Source: Sarcophilus harrisii (taxonomy: Eukaryota > Chordata > Mammalia > Dasyuromorphia > Dasyuridae). From it: 64,000 nucleotides of DNA. Positions 1-10,420 of this stretch are shown one piece after another. Made by a program: the position numbers and the translations under genes. Where the stretch lies: the NCBI RefSeq assembly GCF_902635505.1, contig NC_045426.1, positions 672,671,087-672,735,086 of the forward strand. Direction: 5' to 3'. Below the pieces are notes generated by a model. That model searched no databases and was not told where the DNA came from. It saw only the letters and a list, made by a program, of their open reading frames with translations. The stretch's first letter is position 1, and each line of letters begins with the position of its first letter.

Positions 1-486
1 GAAAAAATACAACTTTTAGTTTCCCCCTGAATTTTCTTTTCTTCAGGCTAAACATCCCCAGTTCTTCCAAATGGATCCTCCCATGATAATTGCAAAGTCT
101 TTCACTTTCCTTGATACCGTCCTCAGGATACTCTCAGACGTATCAACATTCTTCCAAAAGTGCTCAGGATTGAAAACATTTTTTCCCAGCTGTTGTCTGG
201 CCAGGGCAGAGGGCGGGCAGACTCCCTAGTTCTGTACACTATATTCTCTTCATACATCCTAGGATCTTGGCTTCCATCTGACACTGACTCCATTGAGCAT
301 GGTCCCCAGCTATGGTAATAGGTAATATGCACCTTTTCACAAGATGTATTCCATGTCAGGAGAGCTCTTCTTCCTCATCTCTTTGAATCCCCAAAGCTCA
401 AGTGCCACCTCCTATAATAGTATTTTCCTTTATATTTAAAGCCTGTCAGCATATTAGGAAAAGCTAAAAGGGCAATTTCGGTCAAT
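1..486. other. Unassigned DNA at the left edge
   Basis: I see no gene, RNA or repeat family that I can name here. The longest open frame (about 69 codons, minus strand, 123-332) has no recognisable motif and is taken as chance. Confidence 0.5.
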
Positions 487-575
487 TCAACTGGAATCAG
501 TCAATAATAAACATTTATTAAATACTTTCTATATGCCAGGTACTGTTTTAGGTATTGGAGATATAAAGGCAAAAG
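487..575 (-). repeat. L2 LINE 3'-end fragment, antisense
   Basis: The stretch reads like the reverse complement of the common L2 tail: AAACATTTATTAAATACT, then a decayed form of 'tgtgccaggcactgt', then a 'ggggatacaaag'-like end. It is heavily diverged, as expected for an ancient LINE. Confidence 0.6.
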
Positions 576-579
576 TGAA

Positions 580-1390
580 GCAGCTCTTTTTTCCCTTTTC
601 AATAGTATTTTATTTTTCCCAATACATGTAAAGATAGTTTTCAACATTCATTTTTGTAAAATTTGTATTCCACACTGGGAAATGAGTGTGGACCACAGCA
701 TAGCATTTACACTCCTTGTTATTGTTTTGCTTGCATTTTTGTTCTTTCCAAGTTATTTTTAGCTTCTTTCTAAATCCGATTTTTCTTGTGTAGCAAGATA
801 ACTGTATAAATATGTATATATATGTATATACATAATATTTAACATATACTTTAACATGTTTAACATGTATGGGACTACCTGCCATCTAGAGGAGAAGGTG
901 GAGGGAAGGAGGAAATAAGTTGGAACAGAAGTCTTTGCAAGGATCAATTTTGAAAAATTACCCATGCATATGTTTTGTCAATAAAAGTTATAATAAAAAA
1001 AAATTGTGTGCCAGATTTTTCTCCCTCCTTCCCTTACCTCTCCTCTCCCAAGAGAGCAAGTAATCTGATAGTTAAATATGTGCAATTCTTTTATATATAT
1101 TTCCGAATTTGTCATGATGTACAAGAAAAATCTGATCAAAGGAGAAAAAAACCATGAGAAAGAAAAAAAATTAACAAAAGGTAAAAAGTATTATGCTTCA
1201 ATCCACATTCAGTCTCCATAGTGCTCTCTCCAGATACAGAGTCTATTTCCAAGTCTATTGAAATTGCCTTGAATTATACCATTGTTGAAAAGGACCAAGT
1301 GCACCACAGTTGATCACATAATCTTGTTATTTTGTACAATGTCCTTTTGGTTCTGGCTCACTGAGTGAAGCAGGGAGTTTATGAATTATT
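580..1390 (-). repeat. L1 LINE 3' end, antisense, with a second L1 nested inside
   Basis: The outer element runs on the minus strand. It shares 3' UTR sequence with the antisense L1s at 19.5 and 22.1 kb (CTGATCAAA plus a run of GAGAAAGAAAA, then the GATCCACA-type block). At about 660-1007 it is interrupted by a plus-strand L1 3' end of another lineage that ends CATATGTTTTGTCAATAAAAG plus an A-tail. The sequence before the insert (TTGTATTCCA) reappears in mutated form after its tail (TTGTGTGCCA), which looks like a decayed target-site duplication. No coding potential remains. Confidence 0.65.
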
Positions 1391-1407
1391 GAGACAGGTC
1401 CTTCTTT

Positions 1408-1896
1408 CATATATGAATAGTTATACTTCAACAACAATACTATATGATGACCAGTTCTGATGGACCTGGCCATCCTCAGCAAGGAGATCAACCAAATCAT
1501 TTCCAATGGAGCAGTAATGAATTGAACCAGCTACGCCCAGAGAAAGAACTCTGGGTGATGACTAAAAACCATTACATTGAATTCCCAATCCCTATATTTA
1601 TGCCCACCTGCATTTCTGATTTCCTTCACAAGCTAATTGTACAATATTTCAGAGTCTGATTCTTTTTGTACAGCAAAATAACGTTTTGGTCATGTATACT
1701 TATTGTGTATCTAATTTATATTTTAATATATTAAACATCTACTGGTCATCCTGCCATCTGGGGGGGGGGGGGGGGGGGTAAAAGATGAAAAATTGGAACA
1801 AGAGGTTTGACAATTGTTAATGCTGTAAAGTTACCCATGCATATAAGCTGTAAATAAAAGGCTATTAAATAAATAAAAAAACATATATGAATAGTT
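1408..1896 (+). repeat. 5'-truncated L1 3' UTR insertion with 15-bp target-site duplication
   Basis: A plus-strand L1 3' end (1423-1881) is flanked by the perfect direct repeat CATATATGAATAGTT at 1408-1422 and 1882-1896. It carries the end of ORF2, a G-rich tract that is here a pure run of 19 G (1760-1778), the 3' motif GTTACCCATGCATATAAGCT, an AATAAA signal and an A-rich tail. The intact duplication implies a fairly recent retrotransposition. Confidence 0.88.
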
Positions 1897-2394
1897 GAAT
1901 TGTAGAATGGGGCAAGCAAAGAACATTTGTCTAAGAAAGAAATTTTAAAATTAATTTGTGGAAAATAACCTCTCAGATGAAGTTTTGAGAGACAGAGTAG
2001 ATAAAAAAAAAATCACCCAACTAATGACTTTAGAAAGAGGACCTGTTTGAAGTCAGACAGACTAGCAGGTACTGTGACCTATCAGCTCATTTGTATGTCA
2101 ACTTTTAGAGTTTTAAAGTTATAAATGGCAAAAAAAATGTCAGACTCATGCCTAAAAGACAGATTTCTTATATTTTACCTCATGAAGTTTATAAAAGTAA
2201 GTCACTTGGATCATCAACAGGTCCTGATTTGAGACATTAGAAGTGATCAAGGAGCCAGGAGAAGAAATTATATGAAGGTATTAATAGAAGCAGCAGAAAA
2301 GTAAGCTGAGCCCAGGAGGAAACAAAAGAAATTGAGACAGAAGACAAAGAAAGCTTCTAGTCATGACTGAATCACTGTGATTTTTCTAATTTTT
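1897..2394. other. Intergenic DNA, nothing recognised
   Basis: A-rich sequence without a gene-like frame or a repeat family that I can name. Confidence 0.4.
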
Positions 2395-2905
2395 TTGCTG
2401 TTCATCTTTTGTTTTTGAAGAGGAAAAATGACATCACAGGAATCACTTCTGCACACCTTGAATTTGTGAGGCAGTTTCACAAACTCCTCCAACTCACTCT
2501 CCCAGAGTCATTGAGGTCCAGCGGCAAGATCCAGGTGATGACCCAGGAAATAGTGGGTGACCTTGGCAGCTCTGATATCTGGCCAAGCTCTAAGCATTTC
2601 ACAATCCTTGCTTCAGCCGCCTCCGTGGCCACTGGAACAAATTGTTCTCAACTGCCCGTTTAGCCTTTACATGATTGGATTGACATCCCCCTAATTCACT
2701 GATGGGCTTGAGACCCTTTGGTTATCCCAACCTAATTTAGCCCATTTGTCGAGACGGTTTTACCTGCCGCTGTTCATGCTGCAATTTCTTGGAGCCATAG
2801 GTGAGAGTTGGATGAAGGTGGTCACCAAAGATGGATGAGCAGCCCTGAAAAGGGCTTGGCAAGTTGTCACACCAGACATGCTAGTCCTCCCTGAACATCC
2901 CACAT
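2395..2905 (-). repeat. Marsupial interspersed repeat (probably RTE-related), antisense
   Basis: The start (TTCATCTTTTGTTTTTGAAG, then a 'gaggaaaaatgacatca' block) is the reverse complement of the end of the repeat at 26,570-26,890. The two copies also share the 'gtccagtggcaagat' block and the block around 'gatgcaatggaagatcttgg'. Family membership is inferred from this internal match and from memory of similar marsupial repeats. A search against a marsupial repeat library would settle it. Confidence 0.5.
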
Positions 2906-3030
2906 ATCCCTGTAGAGTATAAGCACTCTGAGGGCAGGGACTTATTTGTCTATCTTTGTAACTCAAATTCACAGCAGTGTCTGGATCATAGTAGGCATTT
3001 AATAAGTTTTTATTGAATCATTGATTGGTA
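2906..3030 (+). repeat. L2 LINE 3' end
   Basis: It reads as the classic L2 tail: CTCTGAGGGCAGGGACTTAT, then a decayed 'gcacagtgcctggcacatagtaggc' block ending ATAGTAGGCATTTAATAAG, and a 'ttgaatcattgattg' end. Confidence 0.75.
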
Positions 3031-3128
3031 TTAAGCCCTGACTACCACCCCACTTCTGGTCAGACATGCTTCTGAACTGACCTTTCTAAACGAAGGCAGG
3101 GAAATAAATGGAAATAGAAAATCTAGTT

Positions 3129-3996
3129 GAAAATGAGACATCACATTGTTGGTGGAGTTGTGAACGAATCCAACCATTTTGGAGAGTAGTTTGGAACTAT
3201 GCTCAAAAAGTAATCAAACTGTGCATACCCTTTGATCCAGCAGTGTTACTACTAGGCTTATATCCCAAAGAGATACTAAAGAAGGGAAAGGGACCTGTAT
3301 GTGCACGAATGTTTGTGGCAGCCCTTTTTGTAGTGGCTAAAAACTGGAAACTGAATGGATGTCCATCAGTTGGAGAATGGCTGAATAAATTGTGGTATAT
3401 GAATATTATGGAATATTACTGTTCTGTAAGAAATGACCAACAGGATAATTTCAGAAAGGCCTGGAGAGACTTACACGAACTGATGCTGAGTGAAATGAGC
3501 AGGACCAGGAGATCATTATATACTTCAAAACAATACTATATGATGACCAGTTCTGATGGACCAGGCCATCCTCAGCAACGAGATCAACCAAATCATTTCC
3601 AATGGAGCAGTAATGAACTGAACTAGCTACGCCCAGAGAAAGAACTCTGGGAGATGACTAAAAACCATTACATTGAATTCCCAATCCCTATATTTTTGCC
3701 CACCTGCATGTTTGATTTCCTTCACAAGCTAATTGTACAATACTTCAGAGTCTGATTCTTTTTGTACAGCAAAATAATGTTTTGGTCATGTATACTTATT
3801 GTGTATCTACTTTATATTTTAAAATATTTAACATCTACTGGTCATCCTGCCATCTAGGGGAGGGGGTGGGGGGGTAAGAGGTGAAAAATTGGAACAAGAG
3901 GTTTGGCAATTGTTAATGCTGTAAAGTTACCCATGTATATATCCTGTAAATAAAAGGCTATTAAATAAAAAAAAAAAGAAAGAAAATGAGACATCA
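3129..3996 (+). repeat. 5'-truncated L1 (ORF2 C-terminus plus 3' UTR) with 15-bp target-site duplication
   Basis: The insert (3144-3981) is flanked by GAAAATGAGACATCA at 3129-3143 and 3982-3996. About 150 codons at its 5' end encode the cysteine-rich C-terminal region of L1 ORF2p (HCWWSCERIQPFW, then LGLYPKEILKKGKGPV, then WYMNIMEYYCSVRNDQ), followed by a 3' UTR with a G-rich tract, AATAAA and an A-tail. Its 5' truncation point is the same base as in the insertion at 12,293. Confidence 0.92.
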
Positions 3997-5030
3997 TTGG
4001 ATTGTCTTTTATCTTTGCTCTATCAATGGACTGAGGGCTAGAGAGCCCCCAGATGAGGAGTTCCAAACTTCAAAACAATGAATATAAGCTACAGACTAAA
4101 TCTTGAAAGAAACTGAAGGCATAAAAAAATGGCACCCCATATCAAGCCCAATAGCTGCTAGTGAAAACAGACTTGGACATGAAATTTAAACCACAACTGA
4201 GAGAGGGGCAAAACTTTCTGGGAAAGGCAGAAACTCCAAAGAGATCCAGAGAAAAATGGGGGTCATGTGACAAAGCAGGAGCTACATGATCCAAGTTCAG
4301 ATCCTAGATCTTATGCCCCAGTGGTGTGACCCCTCTCCCTTCCTCTGAGTTTCATTTCTCAAATCTGTAAAATGGGAATGGGGAGAAGAAAGGATGAATT
4401 AAATGATTACTAAAGTCCCTTCCAGTTCTAAATCTACAAGCCTGAAGTAATGAGTCTGGAAAGCATCCCATGCATCTGGTGACTGAGCTCTCCCAAGTCA
4501 CTTCCAGGGACACATATGCTCTGTGCTTGAAGGATCTGGGCATCATGAAGCAATCTTAAGATGGCAGCAGATGGAGGATGCTTCACCAAAGCAAGGCAAC
4601 AGCTGAATCCCGAGGAGCAGTCCACTCAGCACACTGGTCTCCGGTGCTCTCTTTTCCTGTCTATCCAATGTGTTGCCTTCTCAGTTTTGTTTTTCTTTCC
4701 TTGAGCACAGGTGACTAAACACTGATCCTGAGTTGGATGTTTCCAACTTGGAGGATGCCCTTGTTCATTCTAGAGATCAGGAGTTCCTGGGTGCCTGGAG
4801 CTGAGAATTAAATAATTTGCCCACGGTCACACTTGCAGAGCTGGGAGTCATACCCGGATCCTGTTAATACTGTCTGCCAGGCTGCCTGTGGTTTTGAGGG
4901 GAGAAGGGAGAAGCAATAAGAGGAGGATGAAGAGAACAGAAAAGTCTGGGGGTGGGGACAACAGGCAACAGGAGTACAACATGAGAGGACAAAGCAGGGG
5001 GCTTGGCTCTGGGTTCATATAGCTTCTTCC
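3997..5030. repeat. Spacer with two MIR-type fragments
   Basis: A minus-strand MIR/THER-type core lies at about 4270-4445 (TTTCATTTCTCAAATCTGTA and AAATGGGAATGGG, then CCTTCCAGTTCTAAATCTAC). A plus-strand MIR piece lies at about 4795-4885 (TTTGCCCACGGTCACAC, then GCAGAGCTGGGAGTCATACC). The rest has no recognisable feature. It lies just downstream of the ACTL9 polyadenylation signal. Confidence 0.6.
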
Positions 5031-5036
5031 TTTATT
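5031..5036 (-). terminator. ACTL9: ACTL9 polyadenylation signal AATAAA
   Basis: TTTATT on the plus strand is AATAAA on the minus strand, 35 nt after the ACTL9 stop codon. It is the first canonical signal downstream, so the 3' UTR is probably only about 50-60 nt. Very short 3' UTRs are common for genes used in late spermatogenesis. Confidence 0.75.
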
Positions 5037-5070
5037 GCTTCCTTGGTACCCACCCGCCTACCCACTGGCA

Positions 5071-6327
5071 TCAATAGCACTTCTGATAGACGATGTAGGG
5101 GCCCTGCTCCTCATACTGGGCCCGTTGGATCCAGCAGGATTGAAAAGCTCGGAGAGAAGCAAGGATGGACCCTCCAATCCACACAGAGTAGTTCCTTAGG
5201 GGCTGGGCACACACGGCTATGCAGGTCTGGGGAGGTGCCCCTTGGAGCAGCTCCTTGGTGAACCGCTGCTCCAGCCCCGGAAAGAGGGAAGAACCCCCAC
5301 AAAGCAGGACATTCTGGGAAACGTCTTCACGGGCCTCGTTGGGCACCTTCCTCAGGCTTTCCTTGGCCATGTCAGGGATGCCCAGTGGTACAAGTCCTGG
5401 TATTTCTGGGGGGTTGAAGAGCAGCTCGGGGCACTGGAAACGCTCTTTGCCAAGGCTGATGACCTGGCCGTCGGGCAGCTGGAAGGTCTCTCGGTTGGCC
5501 TTGGCGGGCTGTTTCTGCTCCGTGATGAAGTCGGCAGCAACATAGCAGCATTGGTGTTTGATGCTCTCTACCAGGGAGGTGTCCCGGTCACTGAAGGGGT
5601 AGCCGGCACCCCGAAGCATCTCTGCCAGGAAGGCTGTCAGGTGGGCCCCCGCTAAATCCATCCGCTCGGTGGCGTGGGGCAGGTTATAGCCCTGATAGAC
5701 TGGGACGGTGTGGGTCACACCATGGCCCGTATCCACCACCAGCCCACTGACCAGTCCATGGGCATAGACGGAGAGCACTGACTGGTAGGCCACGTACATT
5801 CCTGGAGAGCGAAGGGACTCGAACACCACCTCCACCAGCTTTTCCCGGTTGGTCGTGGGGCTGAATGGTGGATCGGAGAGAAGGAGGGCGTGATCCTCAG
5901 GGGCCACTCCCAAGTCATTGTAGAAAATGTAGTGCCAGAGGGTCTCGGCTGCCTCCCAGTCCACGATGATGCCGTTCCTCAGGGGCTGGATCAGGCTGAG
6001 TCCCGGGTGCTCTCTAGCACTCTCCCCGATGAAGGTGGGCAGCTGAGGCTGGCTTGCTGTTGAAGCCTTCTCTGGTAGGCGGCCGAGCATGGTGGCCACG
6101 GTGGACATGGGCTTTGCCTGGCCGGCAAAGCCAGACTTGCAAGTGCCTGTGCCCATGTCGATGACCACAGCTCCTGTCTTCTCTAAAAGCCCATCTCCCA
6201 GAACAAAGGGGACATCTCCATCCAACTGCAGGCTCACGTCGTCTAGTATTGTGGTGGTCTGGGAATGTCCCTTGTGGAGACTAGGAGGGTGACTGAGTGC
6301 CTGGGAGTCATCTAAGTGCAAGTCCAT
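5071..6327 (-). CDS. ACTL9: Actin-like protein 9 (ACTL9), intronless
   Basis: This is a single uninterrupted frame of 418 codons; human ACTL9 has 416. The actin fold is complete. Phosphate loop 1 is VVIDMGTGTCKSGFAG (residues about 54-69), loop 2 is VVDTGHGVTHTVPVYQGYN, the nucleotide-cleft motif is CGGSSLFPG, and the end is SVWIGGSILASLRAFQSCW to a KCY C-terminus. The blocks REKLVEV, FESLRSP and QSVLSVYAHG are typical of ACTL9 rather than conventional actins. The start is the ATG at 6327, which sits in a strong context (GCCATGG) and matches the human N-terminus in length; the frame stays open 11 codons further upstream, but only to a TTG. In mammals ACTL9 is a testis-specific actin-related protein of the sperm head, needed for acrosomal/perinuclear theca organisation and egg activation. 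The lack of introns fits its origin as an old retrogene. Neighbours are repeats, and TGFBR3L lies 23 kb away on the same strand. Confidence 0.95.
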   Translation of the reverse strand: MDLHLDDSQALSHPPSLHKGHSQTTTILDDVSLQLDGDVPFVLGDGLLEKTGAVVIDMGTGTCKSGFAGQAKPMSTVATMLGRLPEKASTASQPQLPTFIGESAREHPGLSLIQPLRNGIIVDWEAAETLWHYIFYNDLGVAPEDHALLLSDPPFSPTTNREKLVEVVFESLRSPGMYVAYQSVLSVYAHGLVSGLVVDTGHGVTHTVPVYQGYNLPHATERMDLAGAHLTAFLAEMLRGAGYPFSDRDTSLVESIKHQCCYVAADFITEQKQPAKANRETFQLPDGQVISLGKERFQCPELLFNPPEIPGLVPLGIPDMAKESLRKVPNEAREDVSQNVLLCGGSSLFPGLEQRFTKELLQGAPPQTCIAVCAQPLRNYSVWIGGSILASLRAFQSCWIQRAQYEEQGPYIVYQKCY

Positions 6328-6949
6328 GGCTACTGACGAACGGCAAATGAGACTCAGCAAGTGGGAACACGGGCCAGAGCCACCTCCCTAATACTCAACA
6401 ACCAAGCCAGGACTAGGGCAATGGCTGCTGGGCTTATCTGGGCCGGAGCTGGAGAAGACCAGGCCAAAGCTGAGGGAGACTAAGAAAGAAGGAATTAAGG
6501 AAGATTTTCATATTATTGCTGAATTATGACATCACTCTTTCCCACCCCTCCCCCACTTCTCTCCCTTCACAATGGGAGGAGACCATCTTTCCCTTGGACT
6601 TCTCTAACTCTGGGCCTTTCTGGGGCACCTTGCCACCCAGTGGCTGTCAGTCAACAGCTAATGACCCAGGCAATGACATTGTTGGGGGGAAGCAAATAGG
6701 GGTCGTATGGTCACTGTGTAAGCCTCTTATCTTACAACTTACCTACCCAGGTGACCAGGTGACCCAGGTGACAAATCACATGTTCAGCAAGTCCTGCTTT
6801 CTGGCCTCAGTTTCTCTTTCTGTAAAATGTTTAGATGGTCTCTAAGCTCCAAAACTATGACTGTAGGAGTTGCGTGTCCTTAGGGGAGAAAGAATAAGAC
6901 TCACCTGCTGCCATCACAGAACTAATGAGTGTTGGTGTCCCCATCAAAT
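6328..6949. other. ACTL9 upstream region with a MIR/THER-type fragment
   Basis: The first 150 bases upstream of the ACTL9 ATG presumably hold its 5' UTR and promoter, but I see no clear TATA or CCAAT box. At about 6775-6875 there is an antisense MIR/THER-type fragment (GGCCTCAGTTTCTCTTTCTG, then TAGATGGTCTCTAAGCTCC). A short direct repeat of CAGGTGAC occurs at 6750-6772. Confidence 0.5.
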
Positions 6950-8458
6950 AAAGGGGAACCTTGCGTTTCACTTTATTTCATTTCACTGATGTTGTTTTTT
7001 GTTTTTTACAAATTAAAGGTTTGTGGCAACCCTGCCTTAAGCAAATCTGCAGGTGCCATTTGCCCAACATGTGCTCACGCTGTGTCTGTGTCACATTTTG
7101 GTCATTCTCACAATATTTAAAATTTTTCATTGGTTTTTGTCAGATATGGTCATCTGAGATCAGTGATCTTTGATTCTATGATTGTAAATATTTTGGGGAG
7201 CCACAAACCACACACATATATGGCGAGATTAATCAATAAATTTTGTGTATGTTCTAACTGCTTCACAGACCAGGACCAGCCATCTCCCTACATCTCCTCA
7301 GACCTATTTCTGGAGACACAATATTAAAATCAGGCCAAATAATACAATGGCCTCCAAGTACTCAAGTAAAAGGAAAAGTTAATGCATACATCAAACTTCA
7401 ATGTTAACTTATTTTAAGAAATTGCCATAACCACCCCAACCTTTAGCAACCACTAACGTGATTGGTCAGCAGCCATCAATAACAAGGCAAGACGAAGATA
7501 TATTAAAGATTATGACTTGCTGAAGGTTCAATTGCATTTTTTTAGAAATAAAATATTTTATTTTCAGCAGCCTTTTCTGTAGTGGCAAGGAACTAGAAAT
7601 TGAGTGGATGTCCATCAGTTGGGGAATGGTTGAATAAGTTACGGTAAATGAATGCAATGGAATATTGTTATATAAGAAATGACAAGCAGGCTAATTTCAG
7701 AAAAGCCTGGAAAGACTTATATGAACTGATGCTAAATGAAGTGAACAGGACCAAGAGAACATTGTACACAATAACAAGATTATGTGATGATCAACTATGA
7801 TGGACTTGGCTCTTTTCAACAATGAGATGATTCAAGGCAATTCCAATAGACTTGTGATGGAGCGAGCCATGCACATCCAGAGAGAAAAATATGGAGACTG
7901 AATGTTTTTATAGCATAGTATTTTTTATCTTTTTGTTGTTATTGTTTGCTTGTTTTTTTCTCTTTTGATCTGATTTTTTTTTCTGTTCAGCACAACAAAT
8001 GTGGAAATATGTTTAAAAGAATTGTACATATTTAATCTATATCAGCAGTCTTGGGGTGGGGGGAAGGAGGAGGAGAAGGAGAAAAAAATCTGGAACACAA
8101 GATTTTGCAAAGGAGAATGTTAAAAACTATCTTTGCTCATATATAAAAAATACCATTAAAAAGTCAAAACAATTATTAACTCTTTTAGGGAAGAAATGGT
8201 TTGATTTTTGTTTGTAATCCCAATGTCTTGCATACAGTCAACACTTAATATCCAATTGGATTGAAAATTTTTTCATTAAGTTATGTATGTTGGCTTTATT
8301 TAAAGACATAATAATGCAATTATGATGGCAGTGTAGTGTAAACATAACTTTTCTATGCACTGGGAAACAACAACAACAAAATGATTGCTTTATTGCAATA
8401 ACCACTTGATTGCAGTGGTCTAGAACTGAACCCACAATATCTCAGAGATATGCCTGTA
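6950..8458 (+). mobile_element. Tigger1-like DNA transposon, internally deleted, with L1 and L2 insertions
   Basis: The left part (6955-7560) contains ACAAATTAAAGGTTTGTGGC, the block CACATTTTGGTCATTCTCAC, GGGGAGCCACAAACCA and GGCCTCCAAGTACTCAAGT. It then jumps to the transposon's 3' region (TTATTTTAAGAAATTGCCAT, CAGCAGCCATCAATAAC, AAGATTATGACTTGCTGAAG), so most of the transposase region is missing. The right end (8285-8458) has GTGTAGTGTAAACATAAC, ATGCACTGGGAAAC, the terminal TTTATTGCAATAACC and ACAATATCTCAGAGATATGC. The order of blocks matches human Tigger1 (pogo/Tc1-mariner). A plus-strand L1 (7565-8165) and an L2 tail (8165-8270) separate the halves. The element is non-autonomous and old. 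Confidence 0.75.
7565..8165 (+). repeat. Old L1 3' end inside the Tigger1-like element
   Basis: ORF2 C-terminal codons are recognisable but broken (GTAGTGGCAAGGAACTAGAA, ATGTCCATCAGTTGGGGAAT). They are followed by the second L1 3' UTR type, with TATTTTTTATCTTTTTGTTG, AAATATGTTTAAAAGAATTG, a G/A-rich tract and AAAACTATCTTTGCTCATAT. It is more diverged than the copies at 3.1 and 12.3 kb. Confidence 0.75.
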
Positions 8459-8860
8459 GTATTAACCCCTGTTCTTCACAACCGGGCTCCTCCCAACCAC
8501 TTTTCCTGACTTCTTACACATTATTCCTCTCTGAGTATTCTATTATCTTCCTCACACCAGAAGCCAATTCTATTCCTTTTCAATGGTTGGGCCCTGATTA
8601 GAATGTTTCTCCCTCCAGACTTCTCTGGCTCAAATGCCACCTTAGAAAGAAGCCTTTCCCCTAAAATGTATGCCTTTGCTTTGAGATTGCCTGCCTTTGA
8701 TTCCAGAAAGTCATTTTCAGAGTCTCTTCCCAGTTAGAATGTGAACTCCTTGAGAGCAGGAATGATTTGTACCTTTCTCTTGTCTCCTTAGCCTTTAGCA
8801 TAATTCATGGACCTTAGAAGGCACTTAATAAATTCTTATTAGACATCTAGCTGATTCAGT
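8459..8860 (+). repeat. L2 LINE 3' portion
   Basis: Decayed L2 ORF2 end and tail, including GCCTTTCCCCTAAAATG, GAATGTGAACTCCTTGAGAG and a final CACTTAATAAATTCTTATTA. The order matches L2 elsewhere in this window. Confidence 0.7.
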
Positions 8861-8864
8861 AGAC

Positions 8865-9095
8865 CACTGGGTCTGGAGTAAAGAAAACCCGAGTTCAAAT
8901 TCAGTTTCTTATACTTCCTAGCTGAACTTCTGTCTGATCCAGAACAAGTCCTTTAATTAGCCTTTCAGCTTTCTCATATGTAAAAGAAGAGGGGGAAGGA
9001 GAGCAAAACAGTACCTATCTCTAGGGTTGTGATGAGGATCAAACTTGTAAAGCACTTTTCAAATCTCAAAATGTTCCATAAATTCTAGTGATCAT
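8865..9095 (-). repeat. MIR/THER-type SINE, antisense
   Basis: Blocks CCCGAGTTCAAATTCAG, CTTCCTAGCTGAACTTCTGT, CATATGTAAAAGAAGAGG, GGGTTGTGATGAGGATCAAA and TGTAAAGCACTTTTCAAATC follow the antisense order of a CORE-SINE/MIR element. Confidence 0.65.
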
Positions 9096-9544
9096 TTTGG
9101 GTTTTAATATGTAGCTAATATGCATTTATTATAGCTGCAGATTAAGCTATTTAAAGGGCTATCATTTTGAAGCAATGCACTGAAAAAGAAATCTTACTTT
9201 TGGATTTTTATTGTATTGTACTGAGGAATGGGAGAATAGTTATACAATGTTCACTATCACTTTCTGTTCTGAACTTCAAAAGCATAATTTTCAAATTCTT
9301 TTATTGTTGTATTGTAACAATAATTAGAATACAGAATTTCCTATTAAGTGATTACTATAAATGAAAACATTTGAAATATTTTAAAAGTTAATTTAGTATA
9401 TATTTATAGGTTATATATTTATACTTAAGAATTAAAGTATATATGAATGTTATGGAACAATTGTGGGAAATCTTTTGGTCATCCAATATAAAATATCCAG
9501 CAAAAATCCAATATCCTTATTTTTGCAGATATAGTCAGGTCATA
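9096..9544. other. AT-rich spacer, nothing recognised
   Basis: No gene-like frame, and no repeat that I can name with confidence. Confidence 0.4.
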
Positions 9545-9845
9545 CCATGTGGATCAAAGCATAGTATTTTCATCTTTGTTGTTGTGGTTGTTTTTTGTTT
9601 GCTTGATTTTTTTTCTGTCTTTTTTTTTCTTTTGATCTGATTTTTTTTTTGCTCATCATGTTGAATATGGAAATATGTTTAGAAGAATTGCACAATTTAA
9701 CCTATATCAGATTGCTTGCTGTATTGGGGGAGAGGAGGGAGGAAGAGAAGGAGAAAAATCTGGAACACAAGATTTTAGGAAGGTGAATGTTAAAAACTAT
9801 CTTTGCATGTGTTTGGGGAAAAAATACCATTTAAAAAAAACCAAA
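9545..9845 (+). repeat. L1 3' UTR fragment
   Basis: Same 3' UTR type as at 7.9 and 21.0 kb: AAAGCATAGTATTTTCATCT, T-rich stretch, AATATGTTTAGAAGAATTGC, a G/A-rich tract, TGGAACACAAGATTTTAGG and AAAACTATCTTTGCATGTGT before an A-rich end. Confidence 0.7.
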
Positions 9846-10324
9846 AACTTCCAACAGACTAATTATTCAGAAAATTATGTTTCTTGCTTAAGGTATACAA
9901 GTTCAAACTTGCCAATACCAGACATAATTTTTTTGTATTCCCTAATATATAATTCTATTGAATTTCTTTGTCCAAGCATCACAGATAAAAATAGTCTTTT
10001 TTTTAAATAGTCTTTACACAGACAGAAATATTTTTTTTAAATAAAAGCTTTGTTTGTTTATTTATTTTAGTAACTAATCATATTGCAGACTAATCCTCAG
10101 AACAGGTTCTTATTGTAAAGAATTCTTTCACTTTGTGTTTTTTGCATGCACTTAACTGGACTAAGTCTATTGTATGTAAAATGTCATGCTCTAAACTTGA
10201 TATGCCAAAAATGACATATTGAGATCTAATGCAAGCCACTTTGCTGCACAAAGAAACATGATATGAAAGAAAGCATGGATGAAATATTGTGGGAATACAA
10301 GAGAATTGTCTATTAAATTGTTCT
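9846..10324. other. AT-rich spacer next to the CNIH retrocopy
   Basis: No gene is seen. The minus-strand reading (TAAATAAACAAACAAAGC with an AATAAA) looks like an untranslated tail and could belong to the cornichon retrocopy on the other side of the SINE. This is conjecture. Confidence 0.35.
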
Positions 10325-10420
10325 ATTTATTTTTTAGTTATTCAATGATGTCCAATTCTTGGTGACCCCATGGACCATATTGTTCACGGAGTTTTCTTGG
10401 ACTGGATTGCCATTTCCTTT
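10325..10420 (-). repeat. RTE/BovB-type SINE fragment
   Basis: On the minus strand it reads GGAAATGGCAATCCAGTCCA, then GGTCCATGGGGTCACCAAGA and TTGGACATCATTGAATAACT. This is the block order of the bovine BovB-derived SINE tail (ATGGCAACCCACTCCAG ... CATGGGGTCGCAAAGAGTC). Marsupials carry related RTE elements. It joins the CNIH retrocopy directly, without a gap. Confidence 0.65.

Noticed and set aside
6325-6360. Longer ACTL9 start at 6360
   Set aside because: The codon there is TTG, not ATG. The ATG at 6327 has an ideal context and fits the family length.
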